DNA of 56,116 nucleotides, taken from assembly GCF_025821665.1 (NCBI RefSeq), contig NZ_JACKSJ010000026.1, forward strand, positions 1 to 56,116. The letters are read 5' to 3'. The DNA comes from [Mycobacterium] manitobense (GTDB lineage Bacteria > Actinomycetota > Actinomycetes > Mycobacteriales > Mycobacteriaceae). Shown here piece after piece: positions 42,619 through 50,804 of the stretch (the first letter of the stretch is position 1; the number at the start of each line of letters is the position of its first letter). The notes beneath the pieces were generated by a model that made no database searches, had not been told where the DNA came from, and saw nothing but the letters and a program-made list of their open reading frames with translations. The position numbers and the translations under genes were made by a program.

Positions 42619-43410
42619 GTGCCTCGAACCACACCACTGGCTCCGATGATGGGGGCGAGTGCCGTGATGTCGGGGAACACCGTGCGCTCCCCCAAGACTG
42701 CCGAACTGGTGGCGGGCACGCTGCGCCGGATGGTGGTCGACGGTCAGCTCAAGGACGGCGACTTCCTGCCGAACGAGGCCGAGCTGATGAGTCACTTCGG
42801 CGTCAGCCGCCCGACGCTGCGCGAGGCCGTCCGCGTGCTCGAGTCCGAGCGCCTGGTCGAGGTGCGCCGCGGTTCGCGCACCGGAGCCAGGGTGCGCGTC
42901 CCCGGGGCGGAGATCGTCGCCCGGCCCGCGGGGCTGCTGCTCGAACTGAGCGGCGCGACGATCGCCGACGTGATGACGGCCCGGTCGGGCATCGAGCCGA
43001 TGGCCGTGCGGCTGCTCACCGAGGCCGGTGACACCGCCGCCTACGACGAGCTGGAGCGGACGCTGGCCGAGGACGTGCCGATCGGCTGGGACACCGGCCG
43101 GCTGGCCGAGACCACCGGCGAGTTCCACCGCCGGATGGTCGAGCTGTCGGGCAACGCGACGCTGAACATCATGGCGGGCATGCTGCACGAGATCACGGTG
43201 CGCCACACCGCCTTCGCGATGAGCGAGAGCAATCCGCCGTCGAAGGCCGACTACGAGAAGCTGATGCGGTCCTACCGCCGACTGTTGCAGTTGATGCGCT
43301 CGGGTGACGGCGCGGCCGCGGAGGCCCACTGGCGCAAGCACCTCGACACGGCCCGGGGCCTGCTGCTGCAGGGACTGGAGACGGTCAAGGTCCGCGACGT
43401 GATGGGGTGA
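42619..43410 (+). CDS. FadR/FCD-type GntR regulator
   Basis: GTG 42619, 6 bases after GGAAGAG, gives 263 residues; an ATG at 42568 lacks a ribosome site. The winged-helix domain spans about 28-95 (VAGTLRRMVVDGQLKDGDFL, ELMSHFGVSRPTLREAVRVL, ERLVEVRRGSRTGARV) and an FCD ligand domain about 115-240, with the metal-binding-type residues in GEFHRRMVELSGNATL and MLHEITVRHTAF. It is divergent from the thiolase-hydratase-FadE operon and is the obvious candidate to control it in response to an acyl-CoA or carboxylate. Confidence 0.9.
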   Translation: MPRTTPLAPMMGASAVMSGNTVRSPKTAELVAGTLRRMVVDGQLKDGDFLPNEAELMSHFGVSRPTLREAVRVLESERLVEVRRGSRTGARVRVPGAEIVARPAGLLLELSGATIADVMTARSGIEPMAVRLLTEAGDTAAYDELERTLAEDVPIGWDTGRLAETTGEFHRRMVELSGNATLNIMAGMLHEITVRHTAFAMSESNPPSKADYEKLMRSYRRLLQLMRSGDGAAAEAHWRKHLDTARGLLLQGLETVKVRDVMG

Positions 43411-43448
43411 GGAGCTTGCGGATCACCCCCGAAGTGCTGGGCTGAGGC

Positions 43449-45191
43449 TCACGTAGCGTCGGCGCCGTCCTTCTGCCACGTGACGTGCACCGGCGCGGTG
43501 TCGTCCCACGGTTGCCGCGTCACCAGGTCGGCCACCTCGACGTAGCCGCGTTCGAACTCGCCGGTGGCCGCGTCGACCAGTCGGTACTCCTGGCGCTGCC
43601 GGTGGATGGGCTGACCGTCGATGAGAACGACCCTGACCTCGCCGGGTTCGAAATGGCACCGCTTCTGCATGGCGGCGATCAGCTGCTCGTTGTGCATGTG
43701 GCCGTCGCCGAAGTTCCACCCGATCGCGGTGCTGCAGATGCGCTCGCCGTCGGTCAGCACGTAGTCGTCCTCGTTGTGCCCGGCCATGGCGCGGTGCGCC
43801 AGGGCGAACATGGCCCGGCCGTGGCTGTTGAACGACCGGAACGCGTACCCCATGTAGAGGTACATCTCCGCGGTCTCCTTGCTGCCGTAGTACTTCTCCA
43901 TCTGCGCGGCGGGCATGGCGGCGATCGCGACGAGGCCCGCGGTGATCTTCTCGGCCGCCGACGGCTTCACGCACCACAGCGTGGTGTCCCAGTTGCCGGC
44001 GTAGTACCGCATGCCGGGCAGGAAGGACACCTTGCGCGGGAACAGGTTCCCCAGCACCACGGTGCCGGCGACGACGGCGAAGAGCACGATCGGCCACGGA
44101 CTCTGCAGGTCGCTCAGGCCGATGCCGGCATGGCCGACGAACAACGCCAGCACGCTGAACATCATGAAGACGTTCCACTCCAGCGGCACCCCCATCGGGA
44201 TCGACGACAGGATGCCGAAGTGGAACACCAGCATGATGAAGGCCGCGATCGCACCGGCCCAGCCGCCGTGGCTGAAGAACAGCACCAGCGGCACGAGTCC
44301 CTCGACGGCGGTGCTGAAGTGGGCGAGCCAGCGCGAGGCCCGGCCCGGCCGCAGGTCGTCGGGGAAGTGCTCGAAGAACCTGCGCTTGATCCAGCGCGGG
44401 CGGAACACCGGGTTGTTGCTCATCATCGTCGAGATGACGAACGGGAAGTGCTTGTTGAGTTTCGACGTCGCCGCCCCCAGCCAGATGACCAGGCACACCA
44501 GCTTGGCGGCGATGATGATGTCGGCGCCGCTGAACAGGAAGCACACCGCGAGGGAGGCGTACACCTCGCCGCGGGCGGCCAGGAAGATCACCTTGTCGCG
44601 CAGGCCGATGACGGCGAGCAGGCCCAGCACGGCCGCGGTCTGCCAGATCGGCAGCACGCCGACCTCGGTGCCGAGTGCCGGGATGGGACCGGTGCCGTCG
44701 GAGAACAGCGCGACCACCAGCATCACCAGCAGCGCGCCGTAGACCGCGACGTCGAACGGGGTGCGGCTGTCGCCCTTGGTCAGCGGGATGCGATCGGGCC
44801 ACGGTGGCAGACGAATGGTCTTCGGCCGCAGCCAGTACAGGATGGAGCCCATCGGCGGGAAGAACCGGTTGTTGAGCGGTCCGAAGCCGCAGCCGAGGCC
44901 GACCACCTCGAATAGCATCGTGTACAGCACGACCTTCTGGAAGACGATCGGCTCGGCGTACCACGTGGCCACGGCGGTGAACCCGTCGATGCCGTCGGTG
45001 CTGAGCACGATCAGCCAGGCGACCAGCACATACAGCAGGATCTTGACGACGTAGAACAGGTGCAGCACGCCCGGCGTGCCGAAGCCGACCTCGGCCCAGT
45101 GCCGGGCCATCGGCACGATCCTCTCGGCGCGGGTGCCCTTGCTCCATTCGGCATAGTCGACGACGGGCGCGTCCTGTTTGAGAAAACCCAT
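43449..45191 (-). CDS. DUF3556 multi-pass membrane protein, KstR-controlled candidate
   Basis: ATG 45191 gives 580 residues with about nine membrane segments (for example VVKILLYVLVAWLIVLSTDG and LAVCFLFSGADIIIAAKLVC) and a C-terminal soluble domain of about 230 residues. Phrases such as FFPPMGSILYWLRPKTIRLP and FLPGMRYYAGNWDTTLWCVK are typical of the actinobacterial DUF3556 family, which has no known activity. The transcript looks leaderless: -10 TAATCT lies 7 bases before the ATG and is overlapped by a perfect KstR-type site. This puts the gene with cholesterol/sterol catabolism by inference; membrane location would suit lipid or sterol handling. Confidence 0.85.
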   Translation of the reverse strand: MGFLKQDAPVVDYAEWSKGTRAERIVPMARHWAEVGFGTPGVLHLFYVVKILLYVLVAWLIVLSTDGIDGFTAVATWYAEPIVFQKVVLYTMLFEVVGLGCGFGPLNNRFFPPMGSILYWLRPKTIRLPPWPDRIPLTKGDSRTPFDVAVYGALLVMLVVALFSDGTGPIPALGTEVGVLPIWQTAAVLGLLAVIGLRDKVIFLAARGEVYASLAVCFLFSGADIIIAAKLVCLVIWLGAATSKLNKHFPFVISTMMSNNPVFRPRWIKRRFFEHFPDDLRPGRASRWLAHFSTAVEGLVPLVLFFSHGGWAGAIAAFIMLVFHFGILSSIPMGVPLEWNVFMMFSVLALFVGHAGIGLSDLQSPWPIVLFAVVAGTVVLGNLFPRKVSFLPGMRYYAGNWDTTLWCVKPSAAEKITAGLVAIAAMPAAQMEKYYGSKETAEMYLYMGYAFRSFNSHGRAMFALAHRAMAGHNEDDYVLTDGERICSTAIGWNFGDGHMHNEQLIAAMQKRCHFEPGEVRVVLIDGQPIHRQRQEYRLVDAATGEFERGYVEVADLVTRQPWDDTAPVHVTWQKDGADAT

Positions 45192-45198
45192 GCCGGAC

Positions 45199-45216
45199 AG
45201 ATTAGAACGTGTTCTA
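45199..45216 (-). promoter_or_regulatory. Leaderless -10 overlapped by a KstR-type operator
   Basis: TAGAACGTGTTCTA at 45203-45216 matches the published KstR consensus TnnAACnnGTTnnA at every fixed position, and its 6-base arms are perfectly complementary. On the gene's strand the -10 TAATCT (complement of 45199-45204) is at its edge, followed by 7 bases and ATG 45191. Repressor binding would block the promoter. Confidence 0.75.
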
Positions 45217-45275
45217 GTCCCGCGGTCCCACTTGGTCCGATGACCGTTGCATCGCCGGCTCGCGCCGGGCCGGGA

Positions 45276-45797
45276 TCAGCCCGCGGTCTTGGCGGGCGGC
45301 CGGAAGAAGATCGCCAGCTGCCCGATGCCGCCGGCCAGGCCGAGGACCACCGCGACGGCCAGGCCACCCCAGCCCTGCACGTAATCCCAGACGGCGGTGC
45401 CGTGGAACAGCGCGTAATCCAGGCTCAGCTTGCCCGCGCCGATTCCGGCGATCGCGACGGCCGTCACGGCCAGGATCAGGTTGTACTCCCAGCCCTCCTT
45501 GACGATGAAGAAGCCGTTGTGGCGGTGCACCGTCCATGCGGCCACCAGCATCAGCGCCACGAAGCCTGCGGCAGGCACCGGGGTGAGCAGCCCGACGGCA
45601 AGGCCGATGCCCGCGGCCATCTCCGTGCTGGCGGCCACCCGGGCGTGGAACGTGCCCGGCTTCATGCCGATGCTCTCGAACCAGCCCGCGGTGCCGGGGA
45701 TGCGCCCGCCGCCGAAGAACTTGTTGTAGCCGTGCGCGGCCATGGTCAGGCCGAGCACGACGCGCAGCACCAGAAGGACGAAATCGTAGGCATCCAC
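45276..45797 (-). CDS. DoxX family membrane protein
   Basis: GTG 45797 gives 173 residues with four to five helices. It shows the DoxX start VLLVLRVVLGLTMAAHGYNK, then STEMAAGIGLAVGLLTPVPA and AVTAVAIAGIGAGKL. It is a different type from the DoxX protein at 27413, being close to the group with an HGYNKFFGGG loop (about residues 22-31). Such proteins are small membrane subunits of unclear redox or transport function. The next gene upstream on this strand is the SDR at 45820, 22 bases away, so the two are probably co-transcribed. Confidence 0.82.
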   Translation of the reverse strand: MDAYDFVLLVLRVVLGLTMAAHGYNKFFGGGRIPGTAGWFESIGMKPGTFHARVAASTEMAAGIGLAVGLLTPVPAAGFVALMLVAAWTVHRHNGFFIVKEGWEYNLILAVTAVAIAGIGAGKLSLDYALFHGTAVWDYVQGWGGLAVAVVLGLAGGIGQLAIFFRPPAKTAG

Positions 45798-45819
45798 GTA
45801 ACAGAATCTAGGGCATCTG

Positions 45820-46584
45820 TCACACGGCTGCCCACCCCCCGTCGATGGACAGCACAGCGCCGTGGATGTTCGACGCGTCGTCGGCGGCGAGGAACACCAC
45901 CGCGGCGGCGACCTCCTCGGGGGTACTCATCCGCCGCGACGGGATGCGCGCCAGCATCGGCCCGACGTGCTCGGCGAACTCCACCGCGCGTTCGGTGGCG
46001 ATCGGTCCGGGCGCCACGGCGTTGACCCGAACCCCCGACGGCCCGTACTCGTCGGCCCACGACTTGGTGAAGGAGTGGGCGATCGCCTTGCTGCCGGAGT
46101 ACACGGCCGAACCGGCGCTGCCGCGCAGGCCCGTGTTGGATCCGATGTTGACGACCGCGCCCTCACCGCGCTCGGCCATCGCGGGCGCGAGCAACCCGGT
46201 CAGCAGAAGCGGTGCGAACACGTTGACGCCGAACACGTCCCGCAGTTCCTGCTCGGTGATGTCGGACGTCGGCTTCGGCATCAACAGGGTCGCGGCGTTG
46301 TTGACGAGGATGTCGAGCCGGCCGCCCGCGGCAGCGACGGCGTGCTCGGCCAGCGCTTGGACGGACTCCGCTCCCCCGCCCAGATCGGCCGTGACGAAGG
46401 CCGCTTCGCCTCCTGCGGTGCGGATTTCGGCGACGACCGCGTCACCGCGTTGCTTGTTGCGGCCGGACACGACGACGAAGGCTCCGGCGTCGGCGAGCGC
46501 CCGGGCGATGGCTGTTCCGAGGCCTCCGGTGGAGCCGGTGACCAGCGCGGTGCGGCCCGCAGGCCGCGTATCGTTTGTGCTCAT
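45820..46584 (-). CDS. Short-chain dehydrogenase/reductase
   Basis: ATG 46584 gives 254 residues. It has the NAD(P) site TGSTGGLG, the NNAAT-type motif ILVNNAATLL, the catalytic Ser in IGSNTGLRG and Tyr-x-x-x-Lys in YSGSKA, and the classical PG-motif VAPGPIATE. The residue after the second strand is Arg in VVSGRNKQRG, which favours NADP. The substrate is unknown; many mycobacterial SDRs act on acyl or steroid alcohols. It is divergent from a TetR gene whose start is 19 bases away, so that regulator probably controls this gene and the DoxX gene after it. Confidence 0.9.
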   Translation of the reverse strand: MSTNDTRPAGRTALVTGSTGGLGTAIARALADAGAFVVVSGRNKQRGDAVVAEIRTAGGEAAFVTADLGGGAESVQALAEHAVAAAGGRLDILVNNAATLLMPKPTSDITEQELRDVFGVNVFAPLLLTGLLAPAMAERGEGAVVNIGSNTGLRGSAGSAVYSGSKAIAHSFTKSWADEYGPSGVRVNAVAPGPIATERAVEFAEHVGPMLARIPSRRMSTPEEVAAAVVFLAADDASNIHGAVLSIDGGWAAV

Positions 46585-46602
46585 GAGTCCGACAGTGCTC
46601 CG

Positions 46603-47238
46603 ATGAAAATGGACCCGCAAGTCCAGAAATTCACCGCGAAGGGACGCGCCACCCGGCAGCGGATCATCGATGGCGCCGCAGCCGAGATCCGCGTCAGCGG
46701 TGCGGTCGCCACCACGCTCGACGACGTGCTGGCTCGCACCGCGACCTCGAAGAGTCAGCTGTTCCACTATTTCCCGGGCGGCAAGGAAGAACTGCTGCTC
46801 GCCGTCGCCGCGCAGGAGGCCGACCGGGTGCTGTCCGACCAGCAGCCGCATCTGAGCAGGCTGACGTCGTGGGCGGCCTGGCAGCGTTGGCGCGACGTGG
46901 TGGTCGAGCGGTACCGCAGGCAGGGCCGGATGTGTCCGCTGTCCACGGTGATGTCCGAAATCGGCCGCACGCCCGGCGCGCACGCGGTGACGACGACACT
47001 GGTCGACCGCTGGCGGATGGAGATCGAGGCCGGCGTACGGGCGATGCAGGCGCAGAACAAGATCGCCGCGTCGGTGGATCCGCAGCGTGCCGCTGCGGCC
47101 CTGCTGGCCGGCATCCAGGGCGGGGTGTCGGTGCTGCTCAGCACCGGCGACCTGAGCTACCTGGAGGCCGCGCTCGACGTGGGGATCGCCTCGTTGCGCG
47201 CCTCTCAGCCCAGCGCCGCGGCCAGCCGCGCCGTGTAG
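46603..47238 (+). CDS. TetR-family regulator
   Basis: The 211-residue protein starts at ATG 46603; an ATG at 46609 is also in frame. Its HTH is at about 10-58: KGRATRQRIIDGAAAEIRVS, LDDVLARTATSKSQLFHYFP and GGKEELLLAVA. The C-terminal part with RWRMEIEAGVRAM and AAALLAGIQGGVSVLLSTGD follows the common TetR_C pattern. It is divergent from the SDR-DoxX pair. Its last 34 bases overlap the end of the convergent WS/DGAT-like gene, so neither stop region is free. Confidence 0.9.
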   Translation: MKMDPQVQKFTAKGRATRQRIIDGAAAEIRVSGAVATTLDDVLARTATSKSQLFHYFPGGKEELLLAVAAQEADRVLSDQQPHLSRLTSWAAWQRWRDVVVERYRRQGRMCPLSTVMSEIGRTPGAHAVTTTLVDRWRMEIEAGVRAMQAQNKIAASVDPQRAAAALLAGIQGGVSVLLSTGDLSYLEAALDVGIASLRASQPSAAASRAV

Positions 47239-48458
47239 GCGTCGACGTCCCCGATCGCCGACTCGGCCGCATGCACGCTGACCGCGATGGTGTCGCCGAT
47301 GCCGTGCACACCGTGGGCCAGTCCCACCATCGGCGAGAGTTCGGGGAATCCGGTGGTGACCACCACCGGCGCGCCCCCGAAGCTCAGGTCGGCGGCCCCC
47401 CTGTCGACGCTCGAGACGACGGTGTTGCCGATGACGAGCGGCGCCCGCACGTCGGGGTCGAACTGAGCGACGCCCCAGCGCAGCAGCGGGGCCGGCGTGG
47501 CGGCGAATGCCAGGCCGGCTGCCCGCATGCCCGGATGCGCGGCACGGCGTCTGCGGTCGGCGAGGTCCTGCGCGATCCGGTGGGCCCGGCCGACGAAGTC
47601 GAGCTCAGGGTGCAGATCGACGCCGACGTTCCCGAAATGATTGTGCGCCAGCCTTTTCCCGGCCGTGGCCATCGGCACCTCGGCGCCGAGGGTGGCGGGG
47701 TCGTCGCCGAGTTCGCGCAGCTGCGCGGCCAGCGCACCCGACACGGCCGCCAGCACACCCGTCGTCACCGTGGGCCCGGGCAGCGCCTGTCGGCGCCGGA
47801 CGATCGTCCGGACGTGCCGCTCACCGGACGGCCTGGCGTTGGTGCGCAGCGGTGGACGGGTATCCGCCTGCGGCGGTGTGTGTCCGGCGGCGACATCGCG
47901 CAGCAGTCGGCGATGGGTCCGTGCGGCTTTGATTGCCCGGCCGGGCAGTCGGGACGCGGGCCAGCATGCCGTCGGCACCGGCTCGACGCCACCGGGCCTG
48001 CCGAACAACAGGGCGGCCAGCGCCGAGCTGCGCACCCCGTCGGCGAGAGCGTGGGTGGTCTGCAGCACCGCGACGGTGCCCGGGCGGTCGGCGCCGGGGA
48101 TGGCCTCGACAGCGCCGAAAAGGTGCAGCCGCCAGGTCATCTCGCGGGCGTCGAGCTGGCCGTCGGCGAGCCGGCGGATCGCGGCCAGACAGTTGGGCCA
48201 GCTGCGGTGGTCGAGTTCGTGCACGCAGAATTGGCGGTCGTCGATGTCGGCGCGCGCCCACTCGGGGTAGGTCAGCGGCCCGTGTTCGCGCACCCGCAGC
48301 CGCAACTCGCCGCAGCCGCGGGCACGTTGACGCACCGGCTCGAGCGCCTCCCGCGGGTCGTCGGGGCCGCCCGCGAAGCCGTACACCAGGAATTGGTCGC
48401 TGGGCATCTTGGCGGACAGCCAGTGGGTCTGGGCGTCGGCCGCGGCGAGCCGGCGCAT
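47205..48458 (-). CDS. WS/DGAT-like acyltransferase with variant active motif
   Basis: ATG 48458, 2 bases after the hydrolase stop, gives 417 residues. The wax ester synthase/diacylglycerol acyltransferase family motif HHxxxDG appears as TTHALADG, with His136, Asp140 and Gly141 kept but the first His replaced by Thr135. The C-terminal region has the family landmark VIGNTVVSSVDRGAADLSFG and a PELSPMVGLAHGVHGIGDTI stretch. Canonical enzymes of this family make triacylglycerols or waxes from acyl-CoA. With the second catalytic His present, some activity is plausible. It is coupled to the alpha/beta hydrolase upstream. Confidence 0.82.
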   Translation of the reverse strand: MRRLAAADAQTHWLSAKMPSDQFLVYGFAGGPDDPREALEPVRQRARGCGELRLRVREHGPLTYPEWARADIDDRQFCVHELDHRSWPNCLAAIRRLADGQLDAREMTWRLHLFGAVEAIPGADRPGTVAVLQTTHALADGVRSSALAALLFGRPGGVEPVPTACWPASRLPGRAIKAARTHRRLLRDVAAGHTPPQADTRPPLRTNARPSGERHVRTIVRRRQALPGPTVTTGVLAAVSGALAAQLRELGDDPATLGAEVPMATAGKRLAHNHFGNVGVDLHPELDFVGRAHRIAQDLADRRRRAAHPGMRAAGLAFAATPAPLLRWGVAQFDPDVRAPLVIGNTVVSSVDRGAADLSFGGAPVVVTTGFPELSPMVGLAHGVHGIGDTIAVSVHAAESAIGDVDAYTARLAAALG

Positions 48459-48460
48459 CG

Positions 48461-49366
48461 CTATCGCGCGGCGCCGACGAACCCGACGATGTGGCGGCCC
48501 ACCTCGTCGGGCTGCTCGAGCTGCAGGAAGTGGCCGGCCCGCGCCACGATCGCCATGTCGCTGCCCGCGGGCAGGACCGGCTGCACCCATTGGGCGTAAT
48601 CCGGTGCGGCGCAGCCGTCGTCGGCGCCGTGCAGGTACAGCGTCGGCAGCTTGGGCGCGGACAGCCAGTGCCGGTGCAGTTCGGCGTACTGCTCCGGTGG
48701 CTTGGTGTTGCGCACTGTCGCGCGGTAGTAGCCGAGCGCGGCCCGCCAGCGCTCGGGCGCGCCGATCGCCGCGTCGACGTGGCGGATGTCCTCACCGGCG
48801 GAGTAGCCCGGAGACCACTGCCGCCACAGGCGGGGCACCACCCAGGAGGCGGACCGGTCGGGCAGGAACGGCAGCTGGAAGTAGGTGATGTACCAGCTGC
48901 GCATCAGCTGGCGGGGCAGCTGGGCGGCCAGCCTGCCGCGGTCCGGCAGCCGGCCGATCGGCTGGAAGCTGGCCGGCGGGGGCACCGACATGATGACGGT
49001 CTTCGCGAACGGACTGTCGGGCATCGCCGCCAGCCCCGCGGTCGCGATCGCGCCCCAGTCGTGGCCGATGACGACGTCGCGCCCCGTCGGGCCTGCGGCC
49101 TGCAGCACCCGGAGGGCATCGTCCATCAGGGCTCCGACGTGGTAGCTCCCGTCGGACGGCAGGGACGACGGCACGTAGCCGCGCATGAACGGCGCCACCA
49201 CCCGCCATCCGGCGGCGACGAGCGCGGGCGCCAGTTTCCGCCAGCCGTACGCGGTGTCCGGGAAACCGTGCAGGCACAGGGCGACCGGGCCGTCCTCGGG
49301 ACCCCATGTCAGCGCCCGCAGCCGTCCCGCGGGGACGCTCACGTCGAGCCAGCCGGGTTCACTCAT
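48461..49366 (-). CDS. Alpha/beta hydrolase, epoxide hydrolase-like
   Basis: ATG 49366 gives 301 residues with LCLHGFPDTAYGWRKL (oxyanion HGFP-type loop, about 31-46) and the nucleophile elbow VIGHDWGAIATA with Asp103. Aspartate in place of serine is the hallmark of epoxide hydrolases and haloalkane dehalogenases. A lid domain follows, and LYLHGADDGCAAPDYA and RAGHFLQLEQPDEVG supply the acid and His of the triad. It should open an epoxide or hydrolyse a related bond in the cytosol. It is coupled with the WS/DGAT-like gene, which suggests lipid substrates. Confidence 0.88.
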   Translation of the reverse strand: MSEPGWLDVSVPAGRLRALTWGPEDGPVALCLHGFPDTAYGWRKLAPALVAAGWRVVAPFMRGYVPSSLPSDGSYHVGALMDDALRVLQAAGPTGRDVVIGHDWGAIATAGLAAMPDSPFAKTVIMSVPPPASFQPIGRLPDRGRLAAQLPRQLMRSWYITYFQLPFLPDRSASWVVPRLWRQWSPGYSAGEDIRHVDAAIGAPERWRAALGYYRATVRNTKPPEQYAELHRHWLSAPKLPTLYLHGADDGCAAPDYAQWVQPVLPAGSDMAIVARAGHFLQLEQPDEVGRHIVGFVGAAR

Positions 49367-49370
49367 GCGC

Positions 49371-50099
49371 TCACACCGGCTCGAACTGCGAGACGAGCCA
49401 CCGATCGCCGACCTTGTCGAGGGTCACCCGCACCGTCGACAGGTTGTCGGTGGGCATCTGCCCGCCGACGCTGACCTTCTGATTGACGTAGAGCATCGTG
49501 ACCGCACGGTTCTTGTCGACCGATTCGATCGCGGCGCCGGGAACGGAGGCGACGGCCGTGATGCCTTGCTGCTTGGCGCCGGGGATCACGATGTCGTTGG
49601 TCATGGTGATGTAGGTGTCGCGGAAGGGGCCGGTGAGCAGATCGCGGGCTTCGGCGAGTTGCTGGTCGATCTCCGCGGGGTCGTAGGTCAGCATGAGCGC
49701 CACGGTGTTGCGCGCGGCCTGCAGGCTCTCGGCGCGGGCCGCATCGGCCTCACGCGCCTCGTTGACCTGCCACTTGAGCAGGCCCGCGGAGATCGCGAGG
49801 ATCAGCGCGAGCGCGGGCAGCACACCGAAGGCCAGCACCCTGGCCCACGGGATGCCGGCCCGGGGCTCGGGCTCCGCAACCTCCGCGGTGTCCTCGGGCT
49901 CGGACGGCTCCGCGGTGGCCTCGGGCTCCGCGACGTCCGGGGTGTCGTCGGGCTCAGTGACCTCGGGGGTGTCGTCGGGCTCGGTGACCGCGGGAGTGTC
50001 GTCGGGCTCGGTGACCGCGGGAGTGTCGGACTCGGTGACCTCGCCGGCTTCGATGACCTCGGGGGCGTCGGGCTCGATGGGATCCTTCTCGGTGCTCAC
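49371..50099 (-). CDS. Mce-associated membrane protein with acidic repeat tail
   Basis: GTG 50099 overlaps the stop of the upstream paralogue by 4 bases. The first ~82 residues are acidic, including tandem 9-residue units of TEPDDTPAV type. One membrane helix (about 84-106, ARVLAFGVLPALALILAISA) and an extracytoplasmic domain follow, with the Mce-associated pattern VNEAREADAARAESLQAARN, TGPFRDTYITM and AVTMLYVNQKV. Such proteins (like Rv1362c/Rv1363c) stabilise or assist Mce lipid transporters. No Mce operon is in this window. It forms a two-gene unit with the next protein. Confidence 0.87.
   Translation of the reverse strand: MSTEKDPIEPDAPEVIEAGEVTESDTPAVTEPDDTPAVTEPDDTPEVTEPDDTPDVAEPEATAEPSEPEDTAEVAEPEPRAGIPWARVLAFGVLPALALILAISAGLLKWQVNEAREADAARAESLQAARNTVALMLTYDPAEIDQQLAEARDLLTGPFRDTYITMTNDIVIPGAKQQGITAVASVPGAAIESVDKNRAVTMLYVNQKVSVGGQMPTDNLSTVRVTLDKVGDRWLVSQFEPV
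49932..50036 (-). repeat. Tandem 27-base coding repeats (9-residue acidic units)
   Basis: Within the Mce-associated gene, about four near-identical 27-base units encode TEPDDTPAV, TEPDDTPAV, TEPDDTPEV and TEPDDTPDV, followed by degenerate AEPEATAEP copies. Unit number probably varies between strains through slippage. The product is an acidic, Pro/Thr-rich, disordered cytosolic tail. Confidence 0.8.
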
Positions 50100-50722
50100 T
50101 GCACGAACTCCACGTCCGACACCTTCATCTGGCCGTCGACCTCGTCCACGGTCACCCGCATCCGCCAGAACCGCAGCGGTTGGTCAGGCGCGCCGGCGTT
50201 CGACGCCGCGATCGACACCGCCACGAGCACCTTCGCCGAGTCACCGGTGTCGGACACCGACTCCAGGGCGGCCTGCTGGATGGTGCCGACGGACTTCGAC
50301 TGCGCCTGCTTGACCACCTCGGTGTAGGGCGCGGCCCGCCGCTGGAACTGGTCGTAGAACCCGCCGGTCGACGAGTCGAGGATGCGCTGCACGTCGCCCT
50401 CGGCCTGCTGCCAGTCCACCGAGGTCAGGTTGAGCACACCCTGGCGGCCGGTTTCGAGGAAGCGTTCGCGCTGCTGCTCGGCTTGGTGTGCCTGCCAGGC
50501 CTGGTAGCCGAGCCAGCCGGTCAACCCGGCGAGCGCAAGCACCACGACGAGGCCGGCCACGGTGGCCAGCCGGATCAGTGACCAGGGCGCTCCGCGTCGC
50601 TTCTTCCGGGCGTCCGCCGTGTCGCCGCTGTCTGCATCCTCGGATACGGACTCGACGTCGGCATCCGGCTCGCCGACGTCACCGTCGACGCCCCAGTCCG
50701 CCGGGGCGGCGTGCTTTGCCAT
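50096..50722 (-). CDS. Mce-associated membrane protein
   Basis: ATG 50722 gives 208 residues. An acidic cytosolic N-terminus (DADVESVSEDADSGDTADAR) leads to KKRRGAPWSLIRLA and a single membrane helix (about 50-72, VAGLVVVLALAGLTGWLG). The outer domain begins with the coiled segment QAWQAHQAEQQRERFLETGR, then VLNLTSVDWQQAEGDVQRIL and a STGGFYDQFQ motif, which are family hallmarks. It pairs with the paralogue that overlaps its stop. The two proteins may form a heteromer that supports an Mce complex coded elsewhere. Confidence 0.88.
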   Translation of the reverse strand: MAKHAAPADWGVDGDVGEPDADVESVSEDADSGDTADARKKRRGAPWSLIRLATVAGLVVVLALAGLTGWLGYQAWQAHQAEQQRERFLETGRQGVLNLTSVDWQQAEGDVQRILDSSTGGFYDQFQRRAAPYTEVVKQAQSKSVGTIQQAALESVSDTGDSAKVLVAVSIAASNAGAPDQPLRFWRMRVTVDEVDGQMKVSDVEFVQ

Positions 50723-50804
50723 TGGTCGCTCCTTCGCGGCACTCCGCCTTCAAAGTACGGGACGGCGATCCGCGACCTGGGCGACTCCCCGGAGGATGGG
50801 CGGC

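Noticed and set aside
49932..50036. Possible CRISPR-like array from regular 27-base repeats
   Set aside because: Repeats are contiguous, with no spacers, and encode regular 9-residue units in frame.
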